Positions 35,118 to 47,621 of a stretch of DNA of 64,000 bases are shown here, one piece after another. Both the position numbers and the translations under genes were made by a program. Numbering within the stretch: the first letter of the stretch is position 1; each line of letters opens with the position of its first letter. The DNA comes from Ischnura elegans (taxonomy: Eukaryota; Arthropoda; Insecta; Odonata; Coenagrionidae). Location: the NCBI RefSeq assembly GCF_921293095.1, contig NW_025791658.1:7750001-7814000 (forward strand), written 5' to 3'. The notes under the pieces are model-generated. The model was not told the DNA's origin. It searched no databases and saw only the letters and a list, made by a program, of their open reading frames with translations.

Positions 35118-38071
35118 CCCTAGAGTGGTGACTCCCGGTCTCACAGACCGAAGATTATTTCTCATCGGTGTCTCAAGCGAAGTATATAATGTTGCTGTTT
35201 TTGCTTTTCGGTAGCTTCCTATTTCACGCTGCTCTTCCGATACATGACCGAAAAAATCACTTCGTCAGAGTAATTTGGTACTTATTGCTACTTTCGTTCT
35301 GCGAGACCGCGCGTCACCACTCATGTTCAGAAATTTTACTTTGTTGCCGGAGTGGTGACGCCCGGTCTCACAGACCGAAAGTGTAACATTAATGTATCAT
35401 GAAAATAGATTACAATGATGCCGCTTTCACCATCCCTTGGATTCAAATTTCGTCTTGGAAGTTACATGAACCCTATATAAGGCCAAGGAATACTTTTTCC
35501 ACGAGTCAGTCACTGTGTGCGCGCAGTTGTTAGACATGCTTGTGGAACGACGCCGCTGTCCAGGAAAAACATCCAAGCACAACGACACCAACAGGTACGT
35601 TATAAATTTTGGAGTGCATTCATTGGAAATTGCTTATTTACTTCACGCAAATAATTTATTTTACAATATACGAGCATATAATTTCTTTTGGTTAGCACGT
35701 ATCTCTGGTTCATAATAACTGAACGAGATGAATGGCATTATATGTAATAACTTATAGTTTTATCATTATCTCGACGGGGTATAATCTGCCCATGTACTCT
35801 TTTTTGTGAATCTCCTTTTGCAACTCTTGCGAGAGCTCAGACTGCACTTGGTGAGTAACTTGGTGAGTACGCTACGCAGCTATTTCACCTTTGAATTTTT
35901 ATACCTTATGCCGTACATTGTTCCATATGTTGCATCCCATTTTCCTCTAAATATGTTTTTATTACCGATATTAGTTGGAGTGATGAGTTATGAAAAGGAA
36001 AAACAGAGGCTGTCACGGTTGCTGTCCGAAGTAGATAAAGAACCGCAAGAATCCCTGCATTTTGATGATGACGATGACGAAGATCCTTTGGAGGTGCAAG
36101 AAGAGAGCAGTGACTCGGAACAAGACTGGGACATGGAGGACGGAGATGCAATGAAAGAGGATGATATCTTCACCGGGAAAGATGGGACCACCATATGGAG
36201 AAAGAAAACACCAAAACAAAGCGTAAGAACGCGTTCAAAAAATATAATTACAAAATTACCAGGGCCTAGAATAAAAACGAAAGGAAAAACAAGTTCTATA
36301 GAATAATGGCGATGTTGTTTTTGACAGTTCAATAATAATTATGATTACCGATTGTACTAACAAAGTCATTGATAAGGTTTCTCCTAATTACGGGCGTAGC
36401 ACGTACGCAAGACCTGCTAATGTTCATGAAATTGAAGCACTAATGGGATGCTGCTGCTTTATTGTATCAATAAAAGTAATCACGAAAATGCCGAAGACCT
36501 CTTTAGTACCAAAGGCAATTCAATTGAAATATTTCGTCTTGTCATGTCAATTCAGCGTTTCCGATTTTCTGCTGCGTCATCTAACTTTTGATGACAAAGA
36601 AACTAGAGATGAAAGACGTAAAGTTGATAAGCTTGCCCCCGTGCGAGAGGTATTTGATTTGTTTGTTGAAAACTGCGAAAATAATTTCAGCTTATCTGCC
36701 CAGGTTACCATAGACGAGAAGTTGGAGGCATTTTGAGGTCGCTGTGGGTTTCGTCAGTATATACCAAATAATCCCGCCAAATATGGAATAAAAACATTTC
36801 CTTCGCAATGCAAAAATGCATTACACGTCCAACTTAGATGTTTACGTTGAAAAACAACCCGATGGGCCGTATTCAATGGACAATAGAGCATTTGCCGTGG
36901 TTGAACGCTTGTGTGAGCCAATTTATAACACTAACCGTAATGTTACCATGGACAACTGGTTCACTAGCATTGAGCTTCTTGAGAGACTGCTGAATATCTA
37001 TCAGCTGACTTCAGTGAGCACAATCAGAAAAAATAAACGCGGCTTACCTCCAGAATTCGTTCAAGAAAAGGGAAGTAAAGTGAAATCATGTCTGTTTAGT
37101 TTTAGGAAAAATTGTACATTAGTTTCGCACGTCCCCAGAAAAGGAAAAAATGTTCTCTTGATTTCAAGCATTCACGACTTAGACCAAGTGGATGCAATAA
37201 CTACAAAACCTGATATCATTTTCACCTATTACAGCACAAAAGGTGGAGTAGATGTCGTGGATAGGTTGTGTGCTAACTACAATTGCGCTAGACCAACAAG
37301 GCTTTGGCTAATGGTCGTGTTTTATTCATTATTGAATATATCAACAATAAGGTCTCAAGTAATATACACTATCAACAACAAGAAAGAAAGCCTTGTACTG
37401 CGTAAATTTATTGAAGGAATTGCATTTTCCCTGATTGAAAAACATCTTAGGAATCGTGCATCTATGGAAAACTTACCACGAATCGCTCGTTTACGGATAA
37501 ATGAACTACTGACCATTAAGCCATAAGAATTACCTCCTAATCCTACTGAAGGGCAGATTGGGCGCTGTAAATATTGTGACAGTAAGAGGAGTCGTAAAAC
37601 GCGATACTCTTGTAAAATTTGTAACTCATTTCTCTGCCTTGAACACGTAACCTTGCAATGCGAAAGGTGCTATGCCAAAAATTCAGAAGCCTTCTTTTGA
37701 CATTGACATTCCTGAAAAATTCCTGATTATATATGATTGAATATGTTTTTAATGTATGGCATGTAATTTAAATTAAATCTACTGTTAATTATCAATACCG
37801 TGTATCGTATTTTTTTGGTACTAATGAAAAGATGACGATGTATAAATATTTATTCCTGTTCTTCAACATTTAAATGAATAAAAGTTGAAAAATTGTGTAT
37901 GTAATGAAAATGTGAAATAAATATTTATAATTAACAATAAAATTTCGTATTATGAAGATAATTCAAAGTAATTCAACTCAATTAAACTTCCAAACAGCAT
38001 ACGAGACCACATCGGTCCAGGAGACCGACGTCACCACTCGAAAACCAAAAATTCACGTCACCGCTCTAGGG
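35118..38071 (+). mobile_element. piggyBac-family transposon, copy 3 (dead)
   Basis: Third 2954-bp copy, with TTAA at 35114-35117 and 38072-38075. It has slightly more differences from copies 1 and 2, for example two residue changes just before the first stop (near 36270-36290). The immediate satellite flanks are again the same as for copies 1 and 2. Confidence 0.95.
35983..37700 (+). pseudogene. Broken piggyBac transposase, copy 3
   Basis: Same disrupted DDD transposase with the same stop and frame-change pattern (stops at 36304-36306, 36734-36736 and 37524-37526). Catalytic aspartate codons lie at 36713, 36951 and 37251. The C-terminal cysteine-rich domain, after the last stop, ends at 37700. 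Confidence 0.93.
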
Positions 38072-41000
38072 TTAAACATTCTGCTATTTCTTTTGTTTAT
38101 GCATAATCCCATATGTGCGTAAAAAGTAGCATCTTCTCGTATCGTCAATTAATGGTTAATTCTAACAAAACTATATTGAATACCTTAAGACACAAATTAT
38201 TTGAATGATGCATTTCTAAAATGCCATATAATTTCAGTATTTTTGGGTTTTTATACATTAATTAATTCCTTTTGTTTATGCATATTCCCATATGTACGTA
38301 AAAGTAGCATCTTCTCGTATCGTCAATTAATGGTTAATACTAACAAAACTATATAGATAACCTTAAGACACATATTATTTGGATGATTCATTTATAAAAA
38401 TCCATACAATTTCAGTATTATTGTGTTTTTAAACATTTTATAATTTCTGTTGTTTATACATATTACCATAGATGCGTAAAAAGTAGCATCTTCTCGTATC
38501 GTCATTTATTGGTTAATTCTAAAAAAACTATAAAGAATACTTTAAGACACATATTATTTGGATGATGCATTTATAAAAATCCATACAATTTCAGGATTTT
38601 TGGGTTTTTAAATATTCTGTAATTCCTTTTAATTATCCAAATTCCCACATGTGCGTAAAAAGTAGCATCTTCTCGCATCGTCAATTAATGGTTAATTCTA
38701 AGAAAACTCTACAGAATACCTTAAGACACATATTATTTGGATGATGCATTCATAAAAATCCATATTTTTTCACTATTTTTGGGTTATTAAACATTCTGTT
38801 ATTCCTTTTGTTTACGCATATTCCCATATAAGCGTAAAAAGTAGCATCTTCTCGTATCGTCAATTAATGGTTAATTCTAACAAAACTATATTGAATACCT
38901 TAAGACACTAATTATTTGGATAATGCATTTCTAAAATCCATAAAATTTCAGTATTTTTGGGTTTTTAAACATTCTGCTATTTCTTTTGTTTATGCATATT
39001 CCCATATGTGCGTAAAAAGTAGCATCTTCTCGTATCGTCAATTAATGGTTAATTCTAACAAAACTATATAGAATACCTTGAGACACAGTATTTGGATGAT
39101 GCATTTAAAAAATATATACAATTTCAGTATTTTTGGGTTTTTAAACATTCTATATTTCCTTTTGTTTGTGCATATTCCTATATGTGCGTTAGAAGTAGCA
39201 TCTTCTTTGTATCGTCGATTAATGGTTAATTCTTAAAAAACTATATAGAATACTTCAAAACACATATTGTTTGGATGATGTATTTATAAAAATCCATACA
39301 ATTTCAGTATTTTTGGGTTTTTAAACATTCTGAAATTCCTTTTGTTTATTCATATTCCCATATGTGCGTAAAAAGTAGCATCTTCTCGTATCGTCAATTA
39401 AAGGTTAATTCTTATAAAACTATATATAATACCTTAAGACACATACTATTTGGATGATGCATTTATAAAAATCCCTACAATATCATTATTTTTGGGTTTT
39501 TAAACATTCTGTAATTTCTTTTGTTTATGCAAATTCCCATACGTGCGTAAAAAGTTGCATCTTCTCGTATCGTCAATTAATGGTTAATTCTAACAAAACA
39601 ATATAGAATACCATAAGACACATATTATTTGGATGATGAATTTATAAAAATCCATACAATTTCAGTATTTTTGGGTTTTTAAACATTCTGTAATTCCTTT
39701 TGTTTATGTATATTCCCATATGTGCGTAAAAAAAGCATCTTCTCGTATCGTCAATTAATGGTAAATTTTAACAAAACTATATAGAATACCTAAAGACACA
39801 TATTATTTGGATGATGCATTTAAAAAAATCCATACAATATCAGTATTTTAGGGATTTTATACAATCTGTTTTCTTTTTCTTTACGCATATTCCCATATGT
39901 GCGTAAAAAGTAGCATCTTCTCGTACTGTAAATTAATATTTAATTCTAACAAAACTATATAGAATTCCTTAAGACACATATTATTTGGAAGATGCATTTA
40001 TAAAAATCCATACAATTTCAGTATTTTTGGGTTTTTAAACATTCTGTAATTCCTTTTGTTTATGCATATTCCCATATGTGCGTAAAAAGTAGCATCTTCT
40101 CGGATCGTCAATTATTGGTTAATTCCAACAAAACTATAAAGAATACCTTAAGACACATATTATTTGGATGATTCATTTATAAATATCCATACAATTTCAG
40201 TATTTTTGGGTTTTTAAACATTCTGAAATTCCTTTTGTTTATTCATATTCCCATAGGTGCGTAAAAAGTTGCATCTTCTCGTATCGTCAATTATTGGTTA
40301 ATTCTTATAAAACTATATAGAATACCTTAAGACACATACTATTTGGATGATGCATTTATAAAAAAGCCTACAATATCATTCTTTTTGGGTTTTTAAACAT
40401 TCTTTTATTTCTTTTGTTTATGCATATTCCCATATGTGCGTAAAAAGTCGCATCTTCTCGTATCGTCAATTAATGGTTAATTCTAACAAAACTATATAGA
40501 GAACCTTAAGACACATATTATTTTGATGATGAATTTATAAAAATCCATACAATTTCAGTATTTTTGGGTTTTTAAACATTCTGTAATTCCTTTTGTTTAT
40601 GCATATTCCCATATGTGCGTAAAAAAAGCATCTTCTCGTATCGTCAATTAATTGTAAATTTTAACAGAACTATATAGAATACCTAAAGACACATATTATT
40701 TGGATGATGCATTTATAAAAATCCATACAATTTCAGTATTTTAGGGATTTTAAACATTCTGTTTCCCTTTTGTTTATGCATATTCCCATATGTGCGTAAA
40801 AAGTAGCATCTTCTCGTATTGTAAATTAATGGTTAATTCTAACAAAACTATATAGAATTCCTTAAGACACATATCATTTGGTAGATGCATTTATAAAAAT
40901 CCATACAATTTCAGTATTTTTGGGTTTTTAAACATTCTGTAATTCCTTTTGTTTATGCATATTCCCATATGTGCGTAAAAAGTAGCATCTTCTCGTATCG

Positions 41001-44000
41001 TCAATTATTGGTTAATTCTAACAAAACTATATAGAATACCTTAAGACACATATTATTTGGATGATTCATTTATAAAAATCCATACAATTTCAGTATTTTT
41101 GGGTTTTTAAACATTCTGAAATTCCTTTTGTTTATTCATATTCCCATATGTGCGTAAAAAGTAGCATCTTCTCGTATCGTCAATTATTGGTTAATTATTA
41201 TAAAACTATATAGAATACCTTAAGACACATACTATTTGGATGATGCATTTATAAAAATCCCTACAATATCATTCTTATTGGGTTTTTAAACATTCTGTAA
41301 TTTCTTTTGTTTATGCATATTCCCATATGTGCGTAAAAAGTAGCATCTTCTCGTATCGTCAATTAATGGTTAATTCTAACAAAACTATATAGAGAACCTT
41401 AAGACACATATTATTTGTATGATGCATTTATAAAAATAATACAATTTCAGTATTTTTGGGTTTTTAAACATTCTGTAATTCCTTTTGTTTATGCATATTC
41501 CCATATGTGCGTAAAAAGTAGCATCTTCTCGGTACGTCAATTAATGGTTAATTCTACTAAAACTATATAGAAAACCTTAAGACACATATTATTTGGATGA
41601 TGCATTTATAAAAATCCATACAATTTCAGTATTTTTGGGTTTTTAAACATTCTGTAATTCCTTTTGTTTATGCATATTCCCATATTGGCGTAAAAAGCAG
41701 CATATTCTCGTATCGTCAATTAATGGTTAATTCTAACAAAACTATATAGAATACCTTAAGACACATATTATTTTGATGAAGCATTTATAAAAATCCATAC
41801 AATTTCAGTATTTTTGGGTTTTTAAAAATTCTGTAATTCCTTTTGTTTATGCATATTCCCATATGTGCGTTAAAAGTAGCATCTTCTTGTATCGTCAATT
41901 AATGGTTAATTCTAACTAAACTATATAGAATACCTTAAGACACATATTATTTGGATGATGCATTTTATAAAAATCCATACAATTTCAGTATTTTGGGTTT
42001 TTAAACATTCTGTAATACCTTTTGTTTATGCATATTCCCATATGTGCGTAAAAAGGTAAAATATTCTCGTATCGTCAATTAATGGTTAATTCTAACAAAA
42101 CTATATAGAATACCTCAAGACACATATTATTTGGATGATGCATTTATAAAAATCCATACAATTTCAGTATTTTTGGGTTTTTAAACATTCTATAATTCCG
42201 TTTGTTTATGCATATTCCATATGTACGTAAAAAGTAGCATATTCTCGTATCGTCAATTATTGGTTAATTCTAACAAAACTATATAGAATACCTTAAGACA
42301 CATAATATTTGGATGATGCATTTACAAAAATTCAAACAATTTCAGTATTTTGGGTTTTTAAACATTCTGTAATACCTTTTGTTTATGCAAATTCCCATAT
42401 GTGCGTAAAAAGTAGCATCTTCTTTTATCGTCAATTAATGGTCAATTCTAAAGAACTATATAGAATACTTTGAGACACATATTATTTGGATGATGCATTT
42501 ATAAAAATCCATACAATTTCAGTATTTTTGGGTTTTCAAACATTCTGTAATTCCTATTGTTTATGCATATTCCCATATGTGCGTAAAAAGTAGCATCTTC
42601 TCGGTACGTCTATTAATAGTTAATTCTAACAAAACTATATAGAATACCTTAAGACACATATTATTTTGATGATGCATTTTATAAAAATCCATACAATTTC
42701 AGTATTTTGGGTTTTTAAACATTCTGTAATACCTTTTGTTTATGCAAATTCCCATATGTGCGTAAAAAGTAGCATCTTCTCGTATCGTCGATTAATGATA
42801 AATTCTAACAAAACTATATAGAATACCTTAAGAAACATATTATTTGGATGATGCATTTTATAAAAATCCATACAATTTCAGTATTTTGGGTTTTTAAACA
42901 TTTTGTATTTCCTTTTGTTTAAACATATTCCCATATGTGCGTAAAAAGTAGCATATTCTCGTATCGTCAATTATTGGTTAATTCTAACAAAACTATATAG
43001 AATACCTTAAGACACATATTATTTGTATGAAGCATTTATTAAAATTAATACAATTTCAGTATTTTTGGGTTTTTAAACATTCTGTATTTCCTTTTGTTTA
43101 TGCATATTCCCATATGTGCGTAAAAAGTAGCATCTTCTCGTATCGTCAATTAATGGTTAATTCTAACAAAACTATATAGAATACCTCAAGACACATATTG
43201 TTTGGAATGCATTTATAAAAATCCATACAATTTCAGAATTTTTTGGTTTTTAAACATTCTGTAATTCCTTTTGTTTATGCATATTCCCATATGTGCGTAA
43301 AAAGTAGCATATTCTCCTATCGTCAATTATTGGTTAATTCTAACAAAACTATATAGAATACCTTAAGACACATAATATTTGGATGATGCATTTACAAAAA
43401 TTCAAACTATTTCAGTATTTTGGGTTTTTAAACATTCTGTAATACCTTTTGTTTATGCAAATTCCCATATGTGCGTAAAAAGTAGCATCTTCTCGGTACG
43501 TCAATTAATGGTTAATTCTAACAAAACTATATAGAATACCTTAAGACACATATTATTTGGATTATGCATTTATAAAAATCCATACAATTTCAGTATTTTT
43601 GGGTTTTTAAACATTCTGTATTTCCTTTTGTTTATGTATATTCCCATATGTGCGAAAAAAGTAGCATCTTCTCGTATCATTTTTTAATGGTTAATTCTAA
43701 AAAAATTATATAGAATACCTTAAGACACATATTATTTGGATGATGCATTTCTAAAAATCCATACAAATTCAGTATTTTTGGGTTTTTAAACATTCTGTAT
43801 TTCCTTTTGTTTATGCATATTCCCATATGTGCGTAAAAAGGTAAAATATTCTCGTATCGTCAATTAATGGTTAATTCTAACAAAACTATATAGAAATCCT
43901 TAAGAAACATATTAATGGGATGATGCATTTATAAAAATCCCTACAATTTCAGTATTTTTGGGTTTTTAAACATTCTGTTTTTCCTTTTGTTTATGCATAT

Positions 44001-45744
44001 TCCCATATGTGCGTAAAAAGTAGCATCTTCTCGTGTCGTCAATTAATGTTTAATTCTAACAAAACTATATAGAATACCTTAAGACACATATTATTTGGAT
44101 GATGCATTTTATAAAATCCATACAATTTCAGTATTTTGGGTTTTTAAACATTCTGTAATACCTTTTGTTTATGCATATTCCCATATGTGCGTAAAAAGTA
44201 GCATCTTCTCGTATCGTCAATTAATGGTTAATTCTAACAAAACTATATAGAATACCTCAAGACACATATTGTTTGGAATGCATTTATAAAAATCCATACA
44301 ATTTCAGTATTTTTGGGTTTTTAAACATTCTGTAATTCCTCTTGTCTATGCATATTCCCATATGTGCGTAAAAAGTAGCATCTTCTCGTATCGTCGAATA
44401 ATGATAAATTCTAACAAAACTATATATAATACCTTAAGACACATAATATTTGGATGATGCATTTATAAAAATCCATACAATTTCAGTATTTTTGGGTTTT
44501 TAAACATTCTGTAATTTCTTTTGTTTATGCATATTCCCATATGTGCGTAAAAAGTAGCATCTTCTCGTATCGTCAATTAATGGTTAATTCTAACAAAACT
44601 ATATAGAATACCTTAAGACACATATTATTTGGATGATGTATTTATAAAAATCCATACAATTTCAATATTTTTGGGTTTTTAAACATTCTATAATTTTTTT
44701 GTTTATGCATATTCCCATATGTGCGTAAAAAGTAGCATCTTCTCGTATCGTCGATTAATGATAAATTCTAACAAAACTATATATAATACCTTAAGACACA
44801 TATTATTTGGATGATGCATTTATAAAAATCCATACAATTTCAGTATTTTTGGGTTTTTAAACATTCTGTTATTTATTTTTTTATGCATATTCCCATATGT
44901 GCGTAAAAAGTAGCATCTTCTCGTGTCGTCAATTAGTGGTTAATTCTAACAAAACTATACAGTATACCTTAAGACACATATAATTTGGATGATGCATTTA
45001 TAAAAATCCATACAATTTCAGTATTTTTGGGTTTTCAATCATTCTGAAATTTCTATTGTTTATGCATATTCCCATATGTGCGTAAAAAGTAGCATCTTCT
45101 CGTGTCGTCAATTAATGTTTAATTCTAACAAAACTATATAGAATACCTTAAGACACATATTATTTGGATGATGCATTTTATAAAATCCATACAATTTCAG
45201 TATTTTGGGTTTTTAAACATTCTGTAATACCTTTTGTTTATGCATATTCCCATATGTGCGTAAAAAGTAGCATCTTCTCGTATCGTCAATTAATGGTTAA
45301 TTCTAACAAAACTATAAAGAATACTCTAAGACTCATATTATTTGGATGATGCATTTATAAAAATCCCTACAATTTCAGTATTTTTGGGTTTATAAACATT
45401 CTGTAATTCCTCTTGTTTATGCATATTCCCATATGTGCGTAAAAAGTAGCATCTTCTCGTATCGTGGATTAATGATAAATTCTAACAAAACTATATAGAA
45501 TACCTAAAGACATATTATTTGGATGATGCATTTATAAAAATCCATACAATTTCAGTATTTTTGGGTTTTTAAACATTCTGTAATTTCTTTTGTTTATGCA
45601 TATTCCCATATGTGCGTAAAAAGTAGCATCTTCTCGTATCGTCGATTAATGGTTAATTCTTACAAAACTATACAGTATACCTTAAGACACATATAGTTTG
45701 GATGATGCATTTATCAATATCAATACAATTTCAGTATTTTTGGG
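38072..45744. repeat. 179-bp satellite array, block 4
   Basis: About 43 monomers, becoming more homogeneous to the right. Marker variants (CTCGGTACGTC near 43494, CATTTTTTAATGG near 43679, AAAAGGTAAAATATTCTCG near 43837, TTAATGGGATGATGC near 43912) recur in the same order after 52.2 kb, showing a higher-order repeat of about 2.9-3.0 kb. The last 12 bases are the LINE target. No gene is present. Confidence 0.95.
45733..45744. repeat. LINE target site duplication, left
   Basis: AGTATTTTTGGG, a normal part of the satellite monomer, duplicated at 51451-51462 on the far side of the LINE. Confidence 0.9.
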
Positions 45745-46347
45745 CCCCGCACGGGGGAAAGAGAGTAATCTCTTCCTTTGGGGAGCCGCGCCCCCACGGA
45801 CCCGAGCCCACCGGGGAGACAACCTCGTCAAAAAACCCTTCGCACGCTAGGATAGCGTCCAGACAGCATGTGACTCTGCTGTGCTGAGTAGCCGATACAT
45901 CTGGCGTCCAGATTCACCCACGTGTTTGCCGTGCGTGGAGACCCGTACAAGGGGGAGAAGGGGATCCTGGTGGGTGAGTTCTCCGGCTCCCAGCTGGGCG
46001 TCGGAAACCCGGTATGGGCCGGAGTTCAATACCCCACTTCGGCCCTGGATTCCCCGAAAAACGGGCGGCCGAGAAGAGCCCAGCTCGGTCAATCGGCTCC
46101 TGGCGGCTGGGGAGCTTGGCGGCTCCTTCCGAGCGTACGCCAGGACGGGTTAGTGCTGGAGATATGGGGGTCTCCGTAGGGCGGCCGAAGGTGCGTGGGT
46201 TCGGAGGGCCCCCGCGCTGGAGGTTCTAACCCAAAAGAGACCCCCTATCAAAGGTTCCTATATCCCTTGGGTAGCCCTGGCGACCACACCGGATCTCGGT
46301 GTGGCGTCCCGAATGTGTGGCTCCGTGGTGGGTGGGGAGCCCAGGGG
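45745..46347 (+). promoter_or_regulatory. LINE 5' UTR with likely internal promoter
   Basis: A 603-bp GC-rich leader starting CCCCGCACGGGGG, which can fold into a short hairpin. LINEs of this group carry an internal promoter in this position, but no single motif can be proved here. An in-frame extension of ORF1 upstream to 46195 begins only at GTG and is not needed. Confidence 0.55.
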
Positions 46348-47523
46348 ATGAATTATGTTCTTACTTTCATGGAGACGATTACTCTTCCTCCACCAAAAAG
46401 ATCCCGCCCGGACACGGGCGGAGGAGAAAAGTCTTTTGAAAGCTCGAAGCGTTTTTTGTCTATGAAATGCGCCAAAGAAGGTGACACTCTGAAAAAGGTG
46501 TCTCCCTTTTTCATAAAAAAAGCTATGCAATCGATAATTACTGGAGAGCCAAATTCGGTGAAAAAACTAAGAGATGGTACCCTACTAATAGAGACTGCGA
46601 ACAACATCCAAGCTGAAAAATTGCTTAAAACTGAAAAATTACACGACATCCCAGTTAAAGTCGAGATCCACCGCACTCTAAATACCTCTAAGGGAGTAAT
46701 AAGTCACTACGACCTTCTTTACGTGGAACCAGAAGAGATCAAGAGAGAGATGGCCCCCCAGGGCGTCATCGACTGCCGCAGACTGACTACGAAGCGAAAC
46801 GGTGAAGTGATAAATACCACGTCAGTAATTCTCACGTTCGCTCTAGACAAACTGCCCGTTAAAGTCTTCTTAGGATACGAATCTGTAACTGTGCGACCAT
46901 TCTTCCCTCAACCGATGCGCTGCTTCCAATGCCAAAAATTCGGCCACATCGCACCGCGATGTGAGGGCAAGGCCACCTGCCCGCGCTGCGGCAAGGACAA
47001 GCACGATGGGGACAAATGTGCGGAAGCGGCCTGCTGCGTGAATTGCGAGGGTACCCACGCGGCTTACTCTCGCGATTGCCCGAAAATGAAAGAGGAACGG
47101 AAGATTATGGAAATAAAAACTATGGAAAAAATATCTTACCTGGAGGCAAGGAAAAAGTTCAAAGCCCTTAGTGCCCCCTCTTTCTCGCGTTCCTTTGCCG
47201 CAATCGCCTCTGCTCCAGTTAAGAAGTGCACCATTTCTACACAGACGGAACCTGAAAAGCAGATAGATTTATTAAAAAAAACAAATGCGAGTAACAATAG
47301 CAATACTAAAAAAAACACCCCTAACTCCTCCGTAGTGTCTCCCAAAAATACAACAAAGAAAACCACCAGAAAACCTGACCAGCGAGAGAAAACTCCCTCT
47401 CCTGGTCCCTCCGGCAAAGGTATGGAACCGATGCAGGAGGACATAGACGAAGATCTCTGTATTTCGGACACAGAGATCGAAAAAGTCAGGAATAAGGGAA
47501 GGAAAAGTCGCTTAAAGCGATGA
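46348..47523 (+). CDS. LINE ORF1, Gag-like zinc-knuckle protein
   Basis: Intact 391-residue frame from ATG 46348; a second ATG seven codons on (46369) is an alternative start. The central part (VKVFLGYESVTVRPFFPQP) is typical of the conserved region before the knuckles in Jockey/I Gag-like proteins. Three knuckles follow: CFQCQKFGHIAPRC and CPRCGKDKHDGDKC, both CX2CX4HX4C, and CVNCEGTHAAYSRDC, CX2CX3HX6C. The C-terminal third is lysine-, serine- and threonine-rich and low in complexity. The family role is to bind the element RNA and form the ribonucleoprotein with ORF2. It ends 98 nt before ORF2, across a T-rich gap, so ORF2 is probably translated by reinitiation or another non-standard route. 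Confidence 0.92.
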   Translation: MNYVLTFMETITLPPPKRSRPDTGGGEKSFESSKRFLSMKCAKEGDTLKKVSPFFIKKAMQSIITGEPNSVKKLRDGTLLIETANNIQAEKLLKTEKLHDIPVKVEIHRTLNTSKGVISHYDLLYVEPEEIKREMAPQGVIDCRRLTTKRNGEVINTTSVILTFALDKLPVKVFLGYESVTVRPFFPQPMRCFQCQKFGHIAPRCEGKATCPRCGKDKHDGDKCAEAACCVNCEGTHAAYSRDCPKMKEERKIMEIKTMEKISYLEARKKFKALSAPSFSRSFAAIASAPVKKCTISTQTEPEKQIDLLKKTNASNNSNTKKNTPNSSVVSPKNTTKKTTRKPDQREKTPSPGPSGKGMEPMQEDIDEDLCISDTEIEKVRNKGRKSRLKR

Positions 47524-47621
47524 TTCCACAGACTTCCGGGCTAATGCTGCTCCAAGTTTCAATATTGACATCCTTTTTTTTTCTGTTTTTATTTATCTTT
47601 TACCCTTTTTAAACCCTTTTT

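Noticed and set aside
46195-46347. N-terminal extension of LINE ORF1
   Set aside because: It starts at GTG within the GC-rich 5' UTR; ATG codons at 46348 or 46369 give a normal Gag-like start.
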